Part shown: piece by piece, positions 25,244-33,383 of the stretch | How positions within the stretch are numbered: the first letter of the stretch is position 1 | Layout: each line of letters opens with the position of its first letter | Origin: DASRBN01 sp035294305 | Lineage (GTDB): Bacteria > Chloroflexota > Ktedonobacteria > Ktedonobacterales > Ktedonobacteraceae | Direction: 5' to 3' | Length of the DNA stretch: 64,000 bases | Assembly (NCBI GenBank): GCA_035294305.1 | Contig: DATGLD010000008.1 | Coordinates: 124,001-188,000 of the forward strand | Made by a program: the position numbers and the translations under genes | The notes under the pieces: model-generated | Told to the model about the DNA's origin: nothing | The model's input: the letters and a program-made list of their open reading frames with translations, nothing else | Databases searched by the model: none

Positions 25244-26674
25244 TCACTCCTCCAGCGCCAGCGACAAGTCAACCAGGCAGCCTTTTTCAGGAGCAGAGCT
25301 AATTTTCAGATCGCCCCCTATTAATAGGGCCCGTTCGCGCATACTCGATAATCCCATACCGCTATGTTCCTCAACTGAGAACCCCTGACCATCATCCCGA
25401 ACGCTCACCTGCACGAGCCCGGGAAGATAGTGGAGTTCAATACTGGCCTGATTCGCGTTCGCATGCCGCCAGACATTCGACAGCGCCTCTTGTGTGATGC
25501 GAAAGATGGCGATCTCCGCTTCAGGGTTGAGGCGTGTTTCCTGGCCGTAACACGTAAATGTACATGCCACACCCCGCGCTAGGTAGCTATTACTCAACCA
25601 TTCTAATGCGGCCCGCAAGCCCAGATCATCCAGTAAAGACGGGCGCAAATCGCGACAGGCGCGCCGTACCCCCTCCAGCGTTTGATCCGCGAGGTCTTGC
25701 AGGTTGGAAATCCATTGTACATCTTTAGGCGCAACTTGCCCTTTTAAACCGTCCAGGCCACGCGCCAGCGCAATCAATGCCTGCGCCGTATCGTCGTGTA
25801 GTTCGCGCGCTAACCTTCTGCGCTCATTCTCCTGCACTCGCGTAATATTTGAGGCATATTGCCGCAGCTCTTCTTGTCTCCGCAGCGACTGCCGCAGTTC
25901 GTTCGTTTGCTCGCTCAGACGTATGCTCAAAAATATCAGCCAGTAGATCGTGACCAGTGGTAGCAGAAAGATCAGCCATGCCAGTTCACCTATGCTGTTA
26001 TCAAAGAAATCGGCGATAGAAACGAGCAGGCCAACTGATAAGACCATCCACTGGAACCGTAACTCGCGCATCGACAAGAAGTCACGCCATGACAGATTGC
26101 GCGAATGCGATCGCAAGATGGGTAGCCAGGACAACGGCAGGAGAAAGAAGACAATCATGTCGGCAGCAAGTGGGCTTGCAAAATTGATCAATTCCTGGCT
26201 GGATGTGAAGTTCTGAGCCGTCACCCTCACATGAGGAGGCCCACCAATAAGTGTGTCAACAATAGTCGCAATAAAGATGATCAGCCCTATGGCCGCAATA
26301 CGATAGAGAATGTAGGAAAGGGGCAAACGTCTCGCAAAAGCAGCCTGCGCGCATCCCTGCGTCACCAGCGCGGCGATAACGGCAGCAGGAGGATTTATAA
26401 GCGCGCCCGCTGCCAGGTAGAGTGGAACCGTCATATCTATCAAAAACAGGGCATTCCATCCAGACGGTTCCTTCCCGCTTTCGCGTAACATACGTAGAAG
26501 CAGCCAGCGGCAGGCTAATGCTAGTGTGATTGACAGAAAGGTTATGCTGAAAATAGCGCGCGTCCCATAAGCATTACCGACCGGCCGGTAGTTCCACAGC
26601 GACCAGGCCAGCAAAGCAACAATGAGACAGAACGAGATGATTGATACGAGCACATTCCCGGCAATCTTTTTCAT
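25244..26674 (-). CDS. Membrane sensor histidine kinase (NarL/DegS type)
   Basis: A 476-residue kinase. About 270 N-terminal residues are largely hydrophobic with seven or eight membrane helices and no large external loop, so the signal is probably sensed in or at the membrane. Then come a coiled-coil stretch (LSEQTNELRQSLRRQEELRQ), the HisKA_3 phosphoacceptor box RRRLARELHDDTAQALIAL, and a HATPase domain with N-box ITQEALSNVWRHA, DDGQGF and GMGLSSMRERALLIGG. Kinases of this type pair with LuxR/NarL-type regulators, but none is adjacent: it is an orphan here. A good promoter lies at 26759-26786. Confidence 0.92.
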   Translation of the reverse strand: MKKIAGNVLVSIISFCLIVALLAWSLWNYRPVGNAYGTRAIFSITFLSITLALACRWLLLRMLRESGKEPSGWNALFLIDMTVPLYLAAGALINPPAAVIAALVTQGCAQAAFARRLPLSYILYRIAAIGLIIFIATIVDTLIGGPPHVRVTAQNFTSSQELINFASPLAADMIVFFLLPLSWLPILRSHSRNLSWRDFLSMRELRFQWMVLSVGLLVSIADFFDNSIGELAWLIFLLPLVTIYWLIFLSIRLSEQTNELRQSLRRQEELRQYASNITRVQENERRRLARELHDDTAQALIALARGLDGLKGQVAPKDVQWISNLQDLADQTLEGVRRACRDLRPSLLDDLGLRAALEWLSNSYLARGVACTFTCYGQETRLNPEAEIAIFRITQEALSNVWRHANANQASIELHYLPGLVQVSVRDDGQGFSVEEHSGMGLSSMRERALLIGGDLKISSAPEKGCLVDLSLALEE

Positions 26675-26758
26675 AGCAATATTTTATTTCAATCCCAATT
26701 TCAATTCCAACCGGGAAGCGGGGAAAGCGCCTGTTCCTTGCTGCTTCTCCATGAGAGC

Positions 26759-26786
26759 AGTATACTATCAGGCCCGAAAAAGTCAA
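26759..26786 (-). promoter_or_regulatory. Sigma-70-type promoter for the histidine kinase
   Basis: On the minus strand: TTGACT (26786-26781), a 16-base spacer, TATACT (26764-26759), each five of six to consensus. It lies about 85 bases before the kinase ATG. The rest of the gap up to yraN (26675-27042) holds the repeat at 26832 and no gene. Confidence 0.65.
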
Positions 26787-26831
26787 GTGGAACAGCTCTA
26801 AGCAAATTTGGGTCTGCATCGCGTGGGGAGA

Positions 26832-26857
26832 GGTAGGAGTCGGATTGATCGGGCCCC
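26832..26857. repeat. Repeat family A copy
   Basis: GGTAGGAGTCGGATTGATCG followed by GGCCCC, in the divergent gap between the histidine kinase gene and yraN. Confidence 0.55.
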
Positions 26858-27042
26858 TGAGAGGGCCGTTCCCCAGTTCCCCGCAAGGACGTAGAGCTCA
26901 GATTTTATCTCTTGTAATGCTCTTCCTTTCTAGTGTATGCTTGGGGCGAGCGGAAACGTCAGATATCAAGCGTTTTTCTGCCTGGTACAACTCGATCAAC
27001 AAAATGTCGTATTACTTAATAGCGTAGCGAAAGCGAGGTTTC

Positions 27043-27465
27043 GTGAACGATGCGGCTACTTCAGACCAGAATTCTCGGCCAGCCCGCGTGAAGCCAAAGC
27101 AGGCTGTCCGGCAGAGCCTGGGCCGTCTGGGTGAGCGTATGGCGGGCGAGGCGCTGTGGGCCCAAGGCTACTACATCCTTGAGCGCAACTTTCGCTGCCG
27201 GTATGGCGAAATCGATCTCGTGGCCGAACATGAGGGCGAACTGGTCTTTATAGAGGTGAAAACTCGCCGCGGGACTTCATTTGGCCGTCCGGAAGAAGCC
27301 GTGACGTTCCGCAAGCAACAGAAAATTCTCGAAGTAGCCGCTTTTTATCTCGATATGCATCACTGCTCGCAACGCGCATGGAGAATTGACGTTGTAGCAG
27401 TGCAGTTCAGCCAGGCCGGTAAATTCGAGGAAATACGCATCTATCACCATGCCGTTACCGGTTGA
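27043..27465 (+). CDS. YraN/UPF0102 family endonuclease-like protein
   Basis: A 140-residue protein of the UPF0102 (YraN) family with a restriction-endonuclease-like fold. Visible features: LGRLGERMAGEALWAQGYYILERNFR, then the nuclease-type residues in YGEIDLVAEHEGELVFIEVKTRRG, i.e. the D...E-x-K pattern of the fold. Role unproven; a link to DNA processing or division has been suggested for relatives. Start GTG at 27043 with GAGG only four bases upstream, so the first 15 residues are uncertain. Confidence 0.9.
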   Translation: MNDAATSDQNSRPARVKPKQAVRQSLGRLGERMAGEALWAQGYYILERNFRCRYGEIDLVAEHEGELVFIEVKTRRGTSFGRPEEAVTFRKQQKILEVAAFYLDMHHCSQRAWRIDVVAVQFSQAGKFEEIRIYHHAVTG

Positions 27466-27521
27466 AAGTGTAGCTTGCAGGCGAGCACTACAAACAATTC
27501 CATTGACCGGTGAAATGTAGT

Positions 27522-27545
27522 GGCCCCCTTGTGGGCGCCAGGTTC
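27522..27545. repeat. Repeat family B copy
   Basis: TGTAGTGGCCCCCTTGTGGG plus CGCC, a good match to the second repeat type, lying between yraN and the zinc-ribbon protein gene. Confidence 0.55.
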
Positions 27546-27584
27546 ATTCCCACCACATACATTTTGAAAAGGGAGGCGTTAGTC

Positions 27585-28082
27585 ATGTCCGACTTTGTAG
27601 AATCGGCAAAAAATATGGTCAGTGCCGCCGTCAGCCGTACTAGCTGGCAGGCGCAAAAGCAACTGCGCATACGCAGCAAACAAACCGAAATTGATCAACT
27701 CTTTGAGCAGCGCCAGAAATTAGTCGACGAACTCGCGCAGGTCGCGATGGCTCTCTATCAACAAAATAAATTGACCGATCAACAACTTACCCGCCTGTGC
27801 GCCAGCATTCAGGAGCTCGATCATGACATGCAGAACCGCGAAGCGCAATTACAGGAAATAAAGAATGAAGTATACCCGGCGGCTCAGCTTGCCCCCACTC
27901 CAACAACGAATTATGCTCCGCCTCCCGCTTACGTTCCCCCCACTCAGAGCGCACAGCAGACCCCAGGAGCAGGACCGCAGCCGCGGCCACAGCAGCCACA
28001 AACACAGATGTGTCCAAATTGTGGCAATCCCGTGCGTCCCAATGCCCTCTATTGTCGTACCTGCGGCGCAAAACTGCGCTGA
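27585..28082 (+). CDS. Coiled-coil protein with C-terminal zinc ribbon
   Basis: A 165-residue protein of no named family that I know. Residues 1-100 are helical, with a likely coiled coil (QTEIDQLFEQRQKLVDELAQ and following) and resemble the N-termini of zinc-ribbon proteins such as those with membrane-associated or chaperone roles. A Pro/Gln-rich linker follows, and a C-terminal zinc ribbon MCPNCGNPVRPNALYCRTCG. No membrane helix is present. The ATG at 27585 has GGGAGG eight bases before it, so the frame's upstream extension to 27510 is not used. A hairpin (28135-28168) follows. Confidence 0.78.
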   Translation: MSDFVESAKNMVSAAVSRTSWQAQKQLRIRSKQTEIDQLFEQRQKLVDELAQVAMALYQQNKLTDQQLTRLCASIQELDHDMQNREAQLQEIKNEVYPAAQLAPTPTTNYAPPPAYVPPTQSAQQTPGAGPQPRPQQPQTQMCPNCGNPVRPNALYCRTCGAKLR

Positions 28083-28134
28083 TTGCATGAGGACGCAAAT
28101 CGCACGACTTGATGACGCTACATGGCGACAAGAA

Positions 28135-28168
28135 AGAATCTGGCACTCTTTAAAGGGTGCCAGATTCT
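28135..28168. terminator. Hairpin after the zinc-ribbon gene
   Basis: A 12-bp perfect stem (28135-28146 with 28157-28168) encloses TCTTTAAAGG, itself able to pair, so the arm can extend. It lies 53 bases after the stop codon and before the tsaE promoter. No T-run follows. Confidence 0.6.
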
Positions 28169-28228
28169 AGACACGGCTCCGTTGTGTAACTATGCCCTGC
28201 CCATCTATGGGGAAACACCACAACTACG

Positions 28229-28259
28229 TTGATTCCAATACAACTAACTGTGTTATAAT
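28229..28259 (+). promoter_or_regulatory. Promoter of the tsaE-tsaB-rimI-tsaD operon
   Basis: TGT-TATAAT (28251-28259) is a consensus extended -10. TTGATT (28229-28234) is a possible -35 at 19 bases. The predicted transcript would start near 28266, about 140 bases before the tsaE start. Confidence 0.6.
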
Positions 28260-28342
28260 GGTTGTTACCTTGAAAGTTCAACATTCAAGGGTTCAGGTTT
28301 TTCTGTTCGCAAATAATCCTAAATGAATACGTACCCATAGTC

Positions 28343-28368
28343 AGGGCGCCCCCTTGAGGTCGCCCGCG
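28343..28368. repeat. Repeat family B copy in the tsaE leader
   Basis: CAGGGCGCCCCCTTGAGGTC followed by GCCC is palindromic in its GGGCGCC/GGTCGCC arms and lies between the tsaE promoter and start codon. Confidence 0.5.
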
Positions 28369-28407
28369 GCAACACACGATAGGCAAGTAGGCGTGAAGGG
28401 CAGTATA

Positions 28408-28962
28408 TTGACCAGGCATACTCAAGAGGAAGGCAATCTCACCCTTGACATCATCAGCCATAGTGCGGCTCAGACGCAAAGGCTGGGCGTGCGATTAGGC
28501 GAAATAGTGCAGGGTGGAGAACTTATCTTGCTAAATGGCCAGCTGGGAACGGGCAAGACGACATTCACGCAGGGATTAGCTCAAGGTATGGGCATCACTG
28601 CACATATCAATAGCCCGACATTTACCCTGCTCAAAGAATATCCTGGTCAGTCTCGGCCCGCCACAGGGCCACATACTCGCCCGCGAGTCGGCCCCGCACT
28701 CTACCACTTTGACTTGTATCGACTGGATGATCCTGAAGAAATTGTTGATCTTGGTTTTGAAGACTACTTTTATAGTGACGGCGTCTGTATTGTTGAATGG
28801 GCCGATAAAGCCGATTTGTTGTGGCCACGCGATCACCTGCGCATTCGCATGAAAATGATGAGCGAGACGAAGCGTGGTCTCTTATTCATCGCAACAGGAA
28901 CGCGCTATTGCGAGCTGTTGCGACAGTTTCAGAAAAATACCTATGCTACTACTGGCTCTTGA
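28408..28962 (+). CDS. tsaE: tRNA t6A synthesis ATPase TsaE
   Basis: TsaE is the ATPase partner of TsaB-TsaD in adding threonylcarbamoyl to A37 of ANN-reading tRNAs. The 184-residue protein has Walker A GQLGTGKTT (about 44-52), INSPTFTLLKEY, YHFDLYRLDDPEEIVDLGFEDYF and the typical VEWADKADLLWP. An extra segment of about 18 residues (GQSRPATGPHTRPRVGPA, about 79-97) splits the usual EY..LYHFDLYRL region; its DNA looks like inverted copies of the intergenic repeat. The TTG at 28408 is chosen because AAGGG lies seven bases before it. tsaB overlaps its end by 20 bases. Confidence 0.93.
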   Translation: MTRHTQEEGNLTLDIISHSAAQTQRLGVRLGEIVQGGELILLNGQLGTGKTTFTQGLAQGMGITAHINSPTFTLLKEYPGQSRPATGPHTRPRVGPALYHFDLYRLDDPEEIVDLGFEDYFYSDGVCIVEWADKADLLWPRDHLRIRMKMMSETKRGLLFIATGTRYCELLRQFQKNTYATTGS

Positions 28963-29773
28963 TACATCCACACGCCAGGCAAGCGTCGCGCTTTGCAGCG
29001 AAGACACCTTGTTCGGCGAATATGCCTGGCAGGTAGGCAACAACCACAGCGTGGAGTTGCTGGAACGCATTCAGCGCCTGGTGGCCGAATGCGGTAATAC
29101 CATGCAGGATATTGATGGCGTCGCGGTCGCCACAGGACCCGGTTCGTTCAATGGCTTGCGCGTAGCTGTGGCTTCGGCAAAAGCGCTTGCTTTTGCCTTG
29201 CAAAGGCCGCTCGTAGGCGTAAGCACGCTTGATATCATTGCCGCGCAGCAGCAACAGTGGCATGGCCCGATCTGCTCTATTCTCGACGCTGGCCGCTCGG
29301 AGGTCTATGCCGCCTGTTATCTTTTTGATGCCATGGACCAGGAAGGCGAGATCATCTATCAGATGCGCAGGCTAAGCGATTACTTGTTGCTTACGCCGCA
29401 AGACCTCAGCGCCTATCTCAAAAATCAGCTCAGCGCCTGGGTGGGCATTCCTGGCGAACGAGACTTACCGCCGTTTCTCTTTTGTGGCGAAATCATCCCG
29501 GCGGCGCGCGAAGCTCTGCATCAATTATTACCGGAGCACAGTTTCTTTGTCAATCCGCTTCAGGCGACACGCCATGCCTCCACGCTGGCCATGCTGGCTA
29601 TGCAGCGCATACTCGAAGGCCTGGTAGACGATCCTTTGCTACTCGAACCTATGTATTTACGACGACCTTCAATTACAACCAGTACTCGTAAGCAGCCGCT
29701 GCTTGGTAAGAAAACACAGCGATCTACTAATGCGAGCCTGACAGAAAGGGAACAGGGTGCGTTACGTCGTTGA
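28943..29773 (+). CDS. tsaB: tRNA t6A synthesis subunit TsaB
   Basis: TsaB is the inactive TsaD paralogue that bridges TsaD and TsaE. The 276-residue product begins MLLLALDTSTRQASVALC and has NHSVELLERIQRLV, GVAVATGPGSFNGLRVAVASAKALAFAL and GVSTLDIIAA, all typical. The C-terminal 30 residues are poorly conserved and basic. The ATG at 28943 overlaps the end of tsaE; an earlier in-frame start at 28874 would add residues without homology. rimI overlaps its end by 17 bases, so the operon is tightly coupled. Confidence 0.94.
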   Translation: MLLLALDTSTRQASVALCSEDTLFGEYAWQVGNNHSVELLERIQRLVAECGNTMQDIDGVAVATGPGSFNGLRVAVASAKALAFALQRPLVGVSTLDIIAAQQQQWHGPICSILDAGRSEVYAACYLFDAMDQEGEIIYQMRRLSDYLLLTPQDLSAYLKNQLSAWVGIPGERDLPPFLFCGEIIPAAREALHQLLPEHSFFVNPLQATRHASTLAMLAMQRILEGLVDDPLLLEPMYLRRPSITTSTRKQPLLGKKTQRSTNASLTEREQGALRR

Positions 29774-30398
29774 TCGCATGACAATGTCAGACGTGCCTCG
29801 TGTCATCGAGATCGAGCGCCTGGCTTATCCATCCACCTGGCCTCCCAGCGCCTATCGTAAAGAGTTACAGGACAACCGCTGGGCACACTACATTGTATTG
29901 CGCGATAAAAAAATTGCTGATGAGCAGGTCGTTGCTCAATCCAGGCCGGCCCAGGAGTCTGAGAAATCGCGCCGTTTCTTTCCACTCTCATTGTTGCCGG
30001 GTCGTTCGCCCGCTATGGCTTCGTCAGCCGACCTGGCTTCGATTATTGGCTTTGCCGGCCTCTGGCTGATGGTCGATGAGGCGCATATTACGACCATTGC
30101 CATGCATCCAGATTATCGTCGCCTGGGATTGGGAGAAATGATGCTGGCCAGCCTGATCGATATCGCCTATGAGATCGGGGCGAAGTGGGTCACGCTCGAA
30201 GTACGGGTTTCCAACTATGCCGCGCAAAACCTTTACCGCAAGTATGGCTTCCGCGAGGCAGGACTGCGCCATCGTTACTACAGCGACAACCAGGAAGACG
30301 CCTTGATTATGTGGACCGAAGAGATAAACTCTCCCGCCTACAAACAAAGATTCCAGGAATTGAAAGCCGCGCTTTATAAAAAACTTGAGGCACACTAG
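29757..30398 (+). CDS. rimI: Ribosomal protein S18-alanine N-acetyltransferase-like GNAT
   Basis: GNAT acetyltransferase in the usual place between tsaB and tsaD. It has MTMSDVPRVIEIERLAYPSTW, the acetyl-CoA loop HPDYRRLGLGEMML and VRVSNYAAQNLYRKYGFREAGLRHRYY, all RimI-like. At 213 residues it is about 60 longer than E. coli RimI: an extra segment of about 45 residues (AQSRPAQESEKSRRFFPLS and on) sits between the N-terminal part and the IIGFAGLWLM strand, and the C-terminus is extended. Start GTG at 29757, overlapping tsaB. Confidence 0.9.
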   Translation: MRYVVDRMTMSDVPRVIEIERLAYPSTWPPSAYRKELQDNRWAHYIVLRDKKIADEQVVAQSRPAQESEKSRRFFPLSLLPGRSPAMASSADLASIIGFAGLWLMVDEAHITTIAMHPDYRRLGLGEMMLASLIDIAYEIGAKWVTLEVRVSNYAAQNLYRKYGFREAGLRHRYYSDNQEDALIMWTEEINSPAYKQRFQELKAALYKKLEAH

Positions 30399-30402
30399 TT
30401 AA

Positions 30403-31590
30403 ATGCTCATATTAGGTATTGAAAGTTCATGTGATGAAACGGGGGCAGCCATCGTCAAAGATGGGCGATTTCTGCTCTCAAATGTGGTAGCCTCGCAGAT
30501 AGAGATACATAATCGCTATGGAGGGGTGGTACCAGAAGTCGCCTCGCGTCAACAGCTAGCCACCATCATACCGGTTATTGAAATGGCGATGGAGCAGGCC
30601 GGGTGTAACTGGGAACATATCGATGCCGTCGCCGCTACCTATGGTCCTGGCCTCGCAGGTTCGCTCCTGGTTGGTCTTACCGTTGGCAAGGCTCTGGCTC
30701 TCGCGCATAATCTCCCATTTCTGGGCGTCAATCACCTTGAGGCGCATATCTACGCCAACTGGCTGCGCAAATCCGGCATGCACTCATTGCAAGATGCGAC
30801 CGATGCGGCCTGGGAATATCAAGAGGGCGATCCGATCTTCCCCTTGATTTGCCTCGTCATCTCGGGCGCGCATAGCGAACTCGTGCTGGTGCGCGGCCAC
30901 GGACAATACGAGTTGCTTGGCCATACCCGTGATGACGCCGCGGGAGAGGCTTTTGACAAGGTGGCCCGCATTCTAGGCCTGGGCTATCCAGGTGGCCCCG
31001 CTATTCAAAAAGCCGCACAGCAGGCTGAAGAGGAATTCGAGCACCATGGCCAATCCCCCGCGTTAGCCCGTAATACATACCGGTTGCCGCGTGCCTGGCT
31101 GCGAGGCACCTACGATTTCAGCTTCAGTGGCCTCAAGACCGCCGTCCTGCACCTGGCAGAGGGTGCCACTGCTGATCTACAAGACGCCCGCGCCCCTGGC
31201 GGTAAAGATAACAAACAGGTCAGCCACTATACGCGCATGGGCGCGCAATCGGCTCAAAAAGGCAGTATCAGCATCCCTTTACTTTCGTCCAGTTTCCAGG
31301 AGGCCGTTGTCGAAGTGCTCGCAGTCAAGACGCGCCTTGCCGCGCAGGAATATCATGTGAAGCAGGTGCTCCTTGCAGGTGGAGTAGCGGCCAATGCCAG
31401 CCTGCGAGCACGCCTGGAGCAGGAACTGCGCCCGCTCAATATTCGTCTCGATTATCCGCCGGTAGAATTCTGTACCGATAATGCTGCCATGATCGGCAGC
31501 GCGGCCTTTTTTCACCTGCTGCGAGGCGAACAACATAGTCTCGACCTGGACGTTGATCCCGGGTTGAGCTTACCGTTTTCAAAAAAGTGA
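30403..31590 (+). CDS. tsaD: tRNA N6-threonylcarbamoyladenosine transferase TsaD
   Basis: Catalytic subunit of t6A synthesis (ASKHA fold). MLILGIESSCDETGAAIV is the nucleotide-binding start; the iron-binding histidines are His111 and His115 in NHLEAHIYANW; FDKVARILGLGYPGGP, YDFSFSGLKTAV and LLAGGVAANASLR are present. With 395 residues it is longer than the common 340, owing to inserts after the HxxxH motif (about 121-137) and near 250-285. It follows rimI by four bases and completes the tsaE-tsaB-rimI-tsaD order; tsaC is not in the window. Confidence 0.96.
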   Translation: MLILGIESSCDETGAAIVKDGRFLLSNVVASQIEIHNRYGGVVPEVASRQQLATIIPVIEMAMEQAGCNWEHIDAVAATYGPGLAGSLLVGLTVGKALALAHNLPFLGVNHLEAHIYANWLRKSGMHSLQDATDAAWEYQEGDPIFPLICLVISGAHSELVLVRGHGQYELLGHTRDDAAGEAFDKVARILGLGYPGGPAIQKAAQQAEEEFEHHGQSPALARNTYRLPRAWLRGTYDFSFSGLKTAVLHLAEGATADLQDARAPGGKDNKQVSHYTRMGAQSAQKGSISIPLLSSSFQEAVVEVLAVKTRLAAQEYHVKQVLLAGGVAANASLRARLEQELRPLNIRLDYPPVEFCTDNAAMIGSAAFFHLLRGEQHSLDLDVDPGLSLPFSKK

Positions 31591-31605
31591 GAAGTGAGGT
31601 TTGTC

Positions 31606-32613
31606 ATGCCCAAACAGCCAGCATTTGCCCTCGGTATCGACCTTGGGGGAACCAAAACCCTTGCCGCAGTTGTTGACATAACTACTGGGGAAGTCGTCGC
31701 ATCTGCGCGCAAACGCACGCGCGCCGAAAGAGGACAGGATTTCGTAGAAAAGCGTACCATCGAACTGGCGACTGCCGCGATCAATGCCGCTAAATTGCCA
31801 TCTAATGCTTCTATTGTTGCTATTGGAGTAGGCGCCGCCGGTCAAATTGATCGCAAGGCAGGCATCGTGGTGGATGCTCCTAACCTGGGCGTCAAGGATT
31901 TTCCTTTAGGAACTATCCTCGGTAATCAGTTCGGCAGCCCGGTCGCGGTTGGCAATGATGTTGAGGTGGCTGCGCTGGGCGAATACCTCTATGGGGCGGG
32001 ACAGGGATACAACAACTTCGTTTGTGTCTTCGTTGGCACGGGCATTGGCGCGGGCATCGTCCAGAATGGGCGCATGTATACCGGACTCACCGGCACAGCA
32101 GGTGAGGTTGGCCATATGACTATCGTGGCCAATGGTCGTATCTGCGGCTGCGGTTCGCGTGGTTGTCTGGAAGCCTATGCCTCCCGCACCGCCATCACCA
32201 AAGCCATCATGGCGGAAATACACCACGGCCGCAGCTCGCTGCTGGCCGAGGATGCGGAACTCCAATTGAAGGAGGGCGAAACAATCATCCGTTCCGGCCT
32301 GCTTGCCCAGGCGCTAGCGCATGGCGATTCCCTGGTTGAGGAGATTATCACCGAGGCTGCCGATTACCTGGGTTATGGTCTGGCTTCCGTTATTAATCTC
32401 TACAACCCCGAATGCATCATCCTGGGTGGCGGTGTGATTGAGGCCATTGATTTACTCTTTCAGCGCGCCATCCACCGCGCGCGTGTGACGGCCCTGGCCG
32501 CTCCTGCCGCCCACACAAAAATCCTGCGCGCCAAACTGGGAGACTTCTCCGGGGTCGTCGGCGCGGCATGCCTGGGGGCACAGTTGGCCGGATACACATT
32601 CCCGGTGCGTTAG
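31606..32613 (+). CDS. ROK-family sugar kinase (glucokinase-like)
   Basis: A 335-residue ROK kinase: phosphate-binding LGIDLGGTKTLAAVVD, GVGAAGQID, NDVEVAALGEY, the catalytic-loop GTGIGAGIV, the ROK signature with GEVGHMTI and the zinc cysteines CGCGSRGCLEAYAS. It most likely phosphorylates glucose or a related hexose; there is no N-terminal DNA-binding domain, so it is not a ROK repressor. The ATG at 31606 is preferred (GAGG six bases upstream). It lies 15 bases behind tsaD, probably on the same transcript. Confidence 0.92.
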   Translation: MPKQPAFALGIDLGGTKTLAAVVDITTGEVVASARKRTRAERGQDFVEKRTIELATAAINAAKLPSNASIVAIGVGAAGQIDRKAGIVVDAPNLGVKDFPLGTILGNQFGSPVAVGNDVEVAALGEYLYGAGQGYNNFVCVFVGTGIGAGIVQNGRMYTGLTGTAGEVGHMTIVANGRICGCGSRGCLEAYASRTAITKAIMAEIHHGRSSLLAEDAELQLKEGETIIRSGLLAQALAHGDSLVEEIITEAADYLGYGLASVINLYNPECIILGGGVIEAIDLLFQRAIHRARVTALAAPAAHTKILRAKLGDFSGVVGAACLGAQLAGYTFPVR

Positions 32614-32730
32614 ACCTTATTTCCATTTCTTGTGGTGGGGCGTCCCCCATTGCTCTGTTCGCTCTAACGGGTGGGGATTTATCAGGCGTTACTCTTACAT
32701 TGTGAGAAATTTGCGAAAGAAGGGAAAGAT

Positions 32731-33339
32731 ATGGACGGTGCATTACCCCACATCAATGTACGTGCCGTACATGTCGATGATGCTCATGCTCTACATGAAC
32801 TCGACAACAGTTTCGAGACGGATCGGATTTATACCTTGCGCGTCCATGGGCAGTTAGTGCAGGGCGATAGCAATGCGCCCATCGGAGATAAACCCGCGCT
32901 GGCGTTTGAGCTTGTGGAAACAACCATCGAACCACCTCTCTACAAAGATTATTGTAAATTTGAGAGTACCCTGCCGAAGGTTGAGGCCAGGTTGGGGGAA
33001 ATTGACGGCGGCTATGTGGCCCTTGCCGACGATCAGGTAGCAGGGGTAGTCCTGTTGCATGTAGAAGAGTGGCGCTCGGTAGCCCGGGTTGAAGACCTGA
33101 TCGTCGGCCGCCAGTTCCGCCGCTATGGCATTGGTTCCCTGCTGCTGAATTGTGCCTCCGACTGGGCACGCAAGCATGGCTGCTGGGCCATTGTGCTGGA
33201 GACGCAGAATGTAAATTATCCCGCCATCCAGTTTTACCTGCGCAATGGCCTCGAAATCTGGAGCATTCAGCAGCATTTCTACCCCCCAGGCCCGAATGAA
33301 CACGAGGTAGCGATTTTTATGGGAAAGAAATTGCGCTGA
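32731..33339 (+). CDS. GNAT acetyltransferase, streptothricin-acetyltransferase-like
   Basis: A 202-residue GNAT protein. The N-terminal half (LDNSFETDRIYTLRV...FELVETTIEPPLYKDY) resembles the substrate region of Sat-type acetyltransferases; the acetyl-CoA loop is VGRQFRRYGIGSLLL and the last strands LETQNVNYPAIQFYLRNGLEIWS. Relatives acetylate streptothricin-type or other amines, but many are uncharacterised, so resistance is only a possibility. The ATG at 32731 has AAGGGA five bases before it. It converges on metG. Confidence 0.82.
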   Translation: MDGALPHINVRAVHVDDAHALHELDNSFETDRIYTLRVHGQLVQGDSNAPIGDKPALAFELVETTIEPPLYKDYCKFESTLPKVEARLGEIDGGYVALADDQVAGVVLLHVEEWRSVARVEDLIVGRQFRRYGIGSLLLNCASDWARKHGCWAIVLETQNVNYPAIQFYLRNGLEIWSIQQHFYPPGPNEHEVAIFMGKKLR

Positions 33340-33383
33340 AGTAGTAGGGATAGAGCGTTCGACTTTCCCTTTTCTTTAAGCGT

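Noticed and set aside
32731..33339. Antibiotic resistance gene (streptothricin acetyltransferase)
   Set aside because: Similarity is only at the GNAT subgroup level; resistance cannot be claimed from it.
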